In this document: positions 32,637-36,053 of the stretch, in pieces
Layout of the letters: each line of letters begins with the position of its first letter
How positions within the stretch are numbered: the stretch's first letter is position 1
Assembly (NCBI RefSeq): GCF_017356015.1
Contig: NZ_JAFIQV010000057.1
Span: forward strand, 1-36,053
Length of the DNA stretch: 36,053 nt
Direction: 5' to 3'
DNA from: Azospirillum sp. SYSU D00513
Lineage (GTDB): Bacteria > Pseudomonadota > Alphaproteobacteria > Azospirillales > Azospirillaceae
Notes under the pieces: generated by a model
Told to the model about the DNA's origin: nothing
What the model saw: the letters and a program-made list of their open reading frames with translations, nothing else
Database searches by the model: none
Translations under genes and position numbers: made by a program

Positions 32637-35225
32637 GTGGGCGCGCATCACGATTCTCCAGAATTATCTTCTCCAAACGATGTCGATCTGACCAGTTGTG
32701 AGCGCGAACCGATCCATGTTCCCGGTGCGATCCAACCCCACGGCTTTCTGCTTGCCTGCAGCCTGCCAGAGTGGGCGGTCGCACATGTGTCCGCCAACGC
32801 GGCCATACATCTCCCGGCCCTCGACCCGGAGACGTTGATCGGAATGACCCTGGATTGCCTGTGGCCGCGGGAGACGGTGCACACCCTGCGCAACAGCTTG
32901 CAAACCAGCATGATGTCTGGAAGCGCGGAGCGGCTACCGCGCATCGACCTTGGTTCCGGTCAGGGCCTCTACGACCTGACCATTCACGTCGTCGGCGATC
33001 TTGCCATTGTTGAAGGTGTGTCCTGTGCACTGACTGACCTCGCCGTTCTAGATCCTGTCACACTGGTCAAGGGAATGATCGGACGGCTGAAGCGCGCGCC
33101 GAACCTGGATGGGTTCCTAAAGCTTGCAGCCCAGCAGATGCGCGCCGTCACCGGCTACGACCGGGTGATGATCTACAAGTTTCTTGAGGACGGCTCAGGG
33201 CAGGTCGTGGCGGAAGCCGTGCGATCGGGTGTGGAGCCTTATCTGGGGCTCCGCTATCCGGCCTCCGACATTCCAGCGCAGGCGCGGGCGCTCTACAAGC
33301 GGCAATGGTTACGGCTGATCCCAGACACGGCCTACGAGCCGTCGCAGCTTGTTCCCGACCGCAGGCACGACGGTGGTCCGGTGGATCTCAGCCTCGCTTC
33401 CCTGCGCAGCGTATCGCCCATCCATATCGAATACCTTCACAATATGGGCGTGCGGGCGAGTATGACTGTGTCGCTCATGCAGGGGGACGAGCTATGGGGG
33501 TTGATTGCCTGCCACCATCAGGCGCCTCACCATGTCTCCGCGTCCCTCTGCGCTGCGGCGGAGCTGTTTGGGCAGATACTTTCGATTCAGATCGAAACCA
33601 AGGAACAGCAGGAGGAACTGAGCTTCGTCGCGCGAGCCCATGCGGCTCACGACCGGCTGCTTGCTGCCATGTCTCCGGAGGAGACAATCTTCGACAACCT
33701 GACCCTGTTCGCCGACACGTTGAACGAGATCATCGCCTGTGACGGGATCGGGGTGTGGAACGACGAACGCTTCACCGGTTTTGGTGTCACCCCGCCAGAG
33801 GAAGCTATACCCAGCCTCATCCAGTTCCTCAGCCTTGGCAACTCGCGGCAGCCCTTCGTGACCAGCGAGTTGAGCCGGAACCTGCCGGCCGCGCAGGCTT
33901 ATGCGGCCAACGTCAGCGGCTTGATCGCCATTCCCTTCTCGCGCACGCCGAGAGACTATTTGCTTCTCTTCCGCCGGGAGCTTGTGCAGACGGTCACCTG
34001 GGGCGGTGACCCGACCAAACCGGCGACGCCGTCCCCCGATGGCGTGCGTCTCAGCCCACGCAAGAGTTTCGCCGCGTGGCAGGAGACGGTCCGCGGCCGT
34101 TCAGCACCTTGGCGCCCGGCCGAGAGGCAGATCGCGGAGGCTCTCCGCGTATCGCTGCTCGAGGTCATCCTCCGGCGCAGCGACCTGATCGAGCGGGAAA
34201 GGCGGGCCGCGCAGGAAAGTCAGACGCTGCTGATCGCCGAACTGAACCATCGGGTCAAAAACATCCTTGCCCTGATCCGCGCCCTCGTTCGGCAGAGCGG
34301 GCAGGGAGCTGATTCAGTCGAGCGCTTCACAGCCGAACTGGAAAACCGCATCCGGGCGCTTGCCCATGCCCATGACCAATTCCACCAGATCGGCTGGTCA
34401 GCGGCTCCCATGGTGCGTCTGCTGGAAGCCGAAGCCCAGGCCTGGACCCTTGGCAGGGAGGACCGGATAGCGTTCGAGGGCCCACCGGTGATGCTCGATG
34501 TGCGAGCTTACCAGGCGTTGGCTCTCGTTGTTCACGAGATGATGACCAACGCGGCCAAGTATGGAGCGCTCAGCAGCGAGCTCGGCCGCCTGCATGTAGG
34601 GTGGACTCTCACCGGCGAAGGCGCCCTCCGGATCGAATGGCGGGAGAGTGGCGGTCCAGTGGTCCAGGCACCGCAGCGGCGAGGCTTCGGCTCGATTGTC
34701 ATCGAACGGACCATCCCTTTCGAACTCCGGGGCGAGGCTGCGGTCGCATACCAGTTTGAGGGCGTTCATGCCCAATTCCTGATCCCGGCCGCCCACGTGA
34801 GCGAGGACAGGACTGTGCATAAGGTACCACGGCCGGCGAGTGTCGCTCCGCCAGCACCCCTGTCGCTGCATGGTCGCAGTTTGCTATTGGTCGAAGACAG
34901 CATGATGATCGCGCTTGATGCCCAGGCGATGCTGCAGAAGGCAGGAGCGGAGGTGGAGGTCGTGGGAACCGTGGCGGCTGCCTTACGTCTTCTCGCCGTC
35001 CAGCTGTTCGACATGGCGGTCCTCGACATCAACTTGTCCGGCGAGACGAGCTTTCGCATTGCCGACGAACTTGTGTCCGCTAAGCGCCCGTTTCTGTTCG
35101 CCACCGGCTACCTCGAAAGTGTTGCAATACCGGAGCGCTTCCGGACGGCTCCCCTTCTGACTAAACCTTACGATGAAAACGCACTCGCTCAGGCAATGGG
35201 AAAACTTGCACCCGCTTCGATGTGA
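32637..35225 (+). CDS. bphP: Bacteriophytochrome with HWE histidine kinase and C-terminal receiver
   Basis: A 862-residue photoreceptor. Cys21 in LTSCEREPIHVPGAIQPHGF is the expected biliverdin attachment site. PAS, GAF (YPASDIPAQARALY) and PHY domains follow, up to about residue 510. The kinase is of the HWE type: H-box ELNHRVKNILALIRAL with His538, HEMMTNAAKYGALS, and IEWRESGG. A receiver follows (LLVEDSMMIALD; phospho-Asp797 in LDINLSG; KPYDENAL). It should switch between red and far-red forms and pass phosphate internally to the receiver. No heme oxygenase gene for biliverdin is in the window. The GTG at 32637 is preferred; an upstream TTG at 32541 is possible. Confidence 0.93.
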   Translation: MGAHHDSPELSSPNDVDLTSCEREPIHVPGAIQPHGFLLACSLPEWAVAHVSANAAIHLPALDPETLIGMTLDCLWPRETVHTLRNSLQTSMMSGSAERLPRIDLGSGQGLYDLTIHVVGDLAIVEGVSCALTDLAVLDPVTLVKGMIGRLKRAPNLDGFLKLAAQQMRAVTGYDRVMIYKFLEDGSGQVVAEAVRSGVEPYLGLRYPASDIPAQARALYKRQWLRLIPDTAYEPSQLVPDRRHDGGPVDLSLASLRSVSPIHIEYLHNMGVRASMTVSLMQGDELWGLIACHHQAPHHVSASLCAAAELFGQILSIQIETKEQQEELSFVARAHAAHDRLLAAMSPEETIFDNLTLFADTLNEIIACDGIGVWNDERFTGFGVTPPEEAIPSLIQFLSLGNSRQPFVTSELSRNLPAAQAYAANVSGLIAIPFSRTPRDYLLLFRRELVQTVTWGGDPTKPATPSPDGVRLSPRKSFAAWQETVRGRSAPWRPAERQIAEALRVSLLEVILRRSDLIERERRAAQESQTLLIAELNHRVKNILALIRALVRQSGQGADSVERFTAELENRIRALAHAHDQFHQIGWSAAPMVRLLEAEAQAWTLGREDRIAFEGPPVMLDVRAYQALALVVHEMMTNAAKYGALSSELGRLHVGWTLTGEGALRIEWRESGGPVVQAPQRRGFGSIVIERTIPFELRGEAAVAYQFEGVHAQFLIPAAHVSEDRTVHKVPRPASVAPPAPLSLHGRSLLLVEDSMMIALDAQAMLQKAGAEVEVVGTVAAALRLLAVQLFDMAVLDINLSGETSFRIADELVSAKRPFLFATGYLESVAIPERFRTAPLLTKPYDENALAQAMGKLAPASM

Positions 35226-35235
35226 TGAAATAGAC

Positions 35236-35279
35236 AGCGCCGCCTCAGGTGGGTGAACCTATCTGAAGCGGCGCTTTCC
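35236..35279 (+). terminator. Strong terminator after the phytochrome gene
   Basis: AGCGCCGCCTCAG pairs with CTGAAGCGGCGCT (12 of 13 pairs) around a 14-base loop and is followed by TTCC. It starts 10 bp after the stop codon. The U-tract is short. Confidence 0.75.
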
Positions 35280-35280
35280 G

Positions 35281-35362
35281 AATGCATCAGGTTCATGACG
35301 GTGTCTGCGATTTGATGGCGGTTGCTCAGACCACACCGCTGTGGGGCTGAAAAGCCGCCTTC
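35281..35362. repeat. Dispersed intergenic repeat, copy 2
   Basis: Matches 7414-7495 at roughly 75-80% by eye, with the shared core GGTTGCTCAG.CCA.ACCGCTG. It lies between the phytochrome terminator and the lipoprotein gene. Confidence 0.55.
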
Positions 35363-35388
35363 AGCCCGGAAACCACCACAAACTTTCC

Positions 35389-35967
35389 ATGCATCTCCGC
35401 GCGCGTCTACAAATGGCTGGTTGCCTGGGCGCCTTCCTGACCGCCTCCTGCAGCGGGCTCGGGCCGGCATCCCTGAACCAGGAAAGGATCGATTACGGGC
35501 TGGCGCTGGCCGAAACCGCCAAACGGGAGATGCTGCTTAACATCGTTCGGCTCCGTTTCGGCGACACGCCCACCCTCATGCAGGTCAGCCAGATTGTTGC
35601 CGGTTATTCCTTCGAGGGGCGGGCTGATTTCGGCACGAACCTGTTCCAGAACGGCTACTGGCTGGGCAACGATATCGCCGCCAACCGCGGCGGTACCTTC
35701 AGCAACCGCCCGACCATAACCTACAACCCGGTTCGCGGCGAGCAGTATGCGCGGACAATGCTGGCGCCCCTGCCGCCGAACGAGCTGATCGCCATGCTAA
35801 CCTCCGGCGCGCCGGCCGACGAAACGCTTAGGCTGACGGTCAAAAGCATGAACGGTCTGAACATGGGCCCGGCCCTCACCCCTTCAACCACTGCGCCGCA
35901 GTTCGCCGAGGCCTTGCGCCTGATCGAGCAGTTGCGGGCCGAGGACATCCTCGGCATCCGTTTCTGA
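35389..35967 (+). CDS. Outer-membrane-type lipoprotein, probably C-terminally truncated
   Basis: 192 residues. The N-terminus is a lipoprotein signal with lipobox LTASC (Cys21). The following EMLLNIVRLRFGDTPTLMQV and SQIVAGYSFEGR blocks belong to a conserved hypothetical lipoprotein family of alpha- and gammaproteobacteria whose function I cannot name. Those proteins are, from memory, longer (over 300 residues). Here the frame ends AEDILGIRF just as sequence resembling a mobile-element end begins, so the tail is probably lost. The upstream repeat and terminator separate it from the phytochrome gene. Confidence 0.7.
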   Translation: MHLRARLQMAGCLGAFLTASCSGLGPASLNQERIDYGLALAETAKREMLLNIVRLRFGDTPTLMQVSQIVAGYSFEGRADFGTNLFQNGYWLGNDIAANRGGTFSNRPTITYNPVRGEQYARTMLAPLPPNELIAMLTSGAPADETLRLTVKSMNGLNMGPALTPSTTAPQFAEALRLIEQLRAEDILGIRF

Positions 35968-36014
35968 TCTGCCGTCGGTGATGTTGGACACCGGACAACC
36001 CATATGGGAGTCCG

Positions 36015-36053
36015 ATGAACGAGCCGAATGTGAACCAGAAGTTGTCAACCGAA
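36015..36053 (+). CDS. Start of an unidentified gene, possibly a transposase (runs off window)
   Basis: ATG at 36015 preceded by GGGAG; the first 13 codons read MNEPNVNQKLSTE. The preceding stretch GATGTTGGACACCGGACAAC resembles the end of an insertion sequence. Too short for a family assignment. Confidence 0.3.
   Translation, partial: MNEPNVNQKLSTE

Overview
The window is a high-GC segment with strongly GC-biased third codon positions. It carries several unrelated insertion sequences, truncated genes at element borders, PAS-rich sensor kinases, an HWE-type phytochrome kinase and a sigma-54 catabolic operon. This fits an alphaproteobacterium of the Azospirillum/Rhodospirillales type, probably an accessory replicon or genomic island. 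The taxonomic placement is inference from gene style; no rRNA, tRNA or replication gene was seen.

Layout. 1-803: IS5-family transposase (minus strand) running in frame into the start of an IS256-family transposase. 1127-1226: 100-bp non-autonomous element with IS6-type ends that cuts an aldehyde dehydrogenase gene after about 21 codons. 1531-5601: minus-strand catabolic operon (3-hydroxyacyl-CoA dehydrogenase, beta-keto acid cleavage enzyme, 3-hydroxybutyrate dehydrogenase-like SDR, periplasmic binding protein, then the cut aldehyde dehydrogenase). It has a consensus sigma-54 promoter and a divergent PAS/AAA+/Fis activator (5912-7339). 7839-8682: complete IS6-family element. 8729-12754: large autotransporter with a 13-unit proline-rich linker, divergent from a TPR sulfotransferase and a TPR glycosyltransferase-like gene (13216-16435).

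16443-19072: mobile-element scrap zone with a second 100-bp IS6-type element, an intact IS5 copy, fragments of SDR and SRPBCC genes, a BrnT-type toxin/HTH antitoxin pair with a perfect operator palindrome, IS5-end remnants and the last codons of a tyrosine recombinase. 19087-21072: small unrecognised genes, three of which look like tandem paralogues. 21128-21974: IS427-type element with -1 frameshift. 22484-23425: stress-type SDR. 23431-25216: decayed IS5 copy cut by an intact IS5 copy. 25228-28518: multi-PAS hybrid histidine kinase. 28915-30070: small gene plus a tyrosine recombinase interrupted by an in-frame stop. 30539-32233: chemoreceptor. 32637-35225: bacteriophytochrome fused to an HWE kinase and receiver. 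35389-35967: lipoprotein probably truncated at its end, followed by what looks like another mobile element.

Functional themes. The sigma-54 operon looks like a pathway taking up a substrate, oxidising a 3-hydroxy acid to a 3-keto acid, and cleaving it with acetyl-CoA to acetoacetate plus a new acyl-CoA. The most unusual locus is the autotransporter with its divergent sulfotransferase/glycosyltransferase pair, which suggests a surface protein and its modifying enzymes; this link is inference from gene order. The right third is sensory: hybrid kinase, chemoreceptor and phytochrome.
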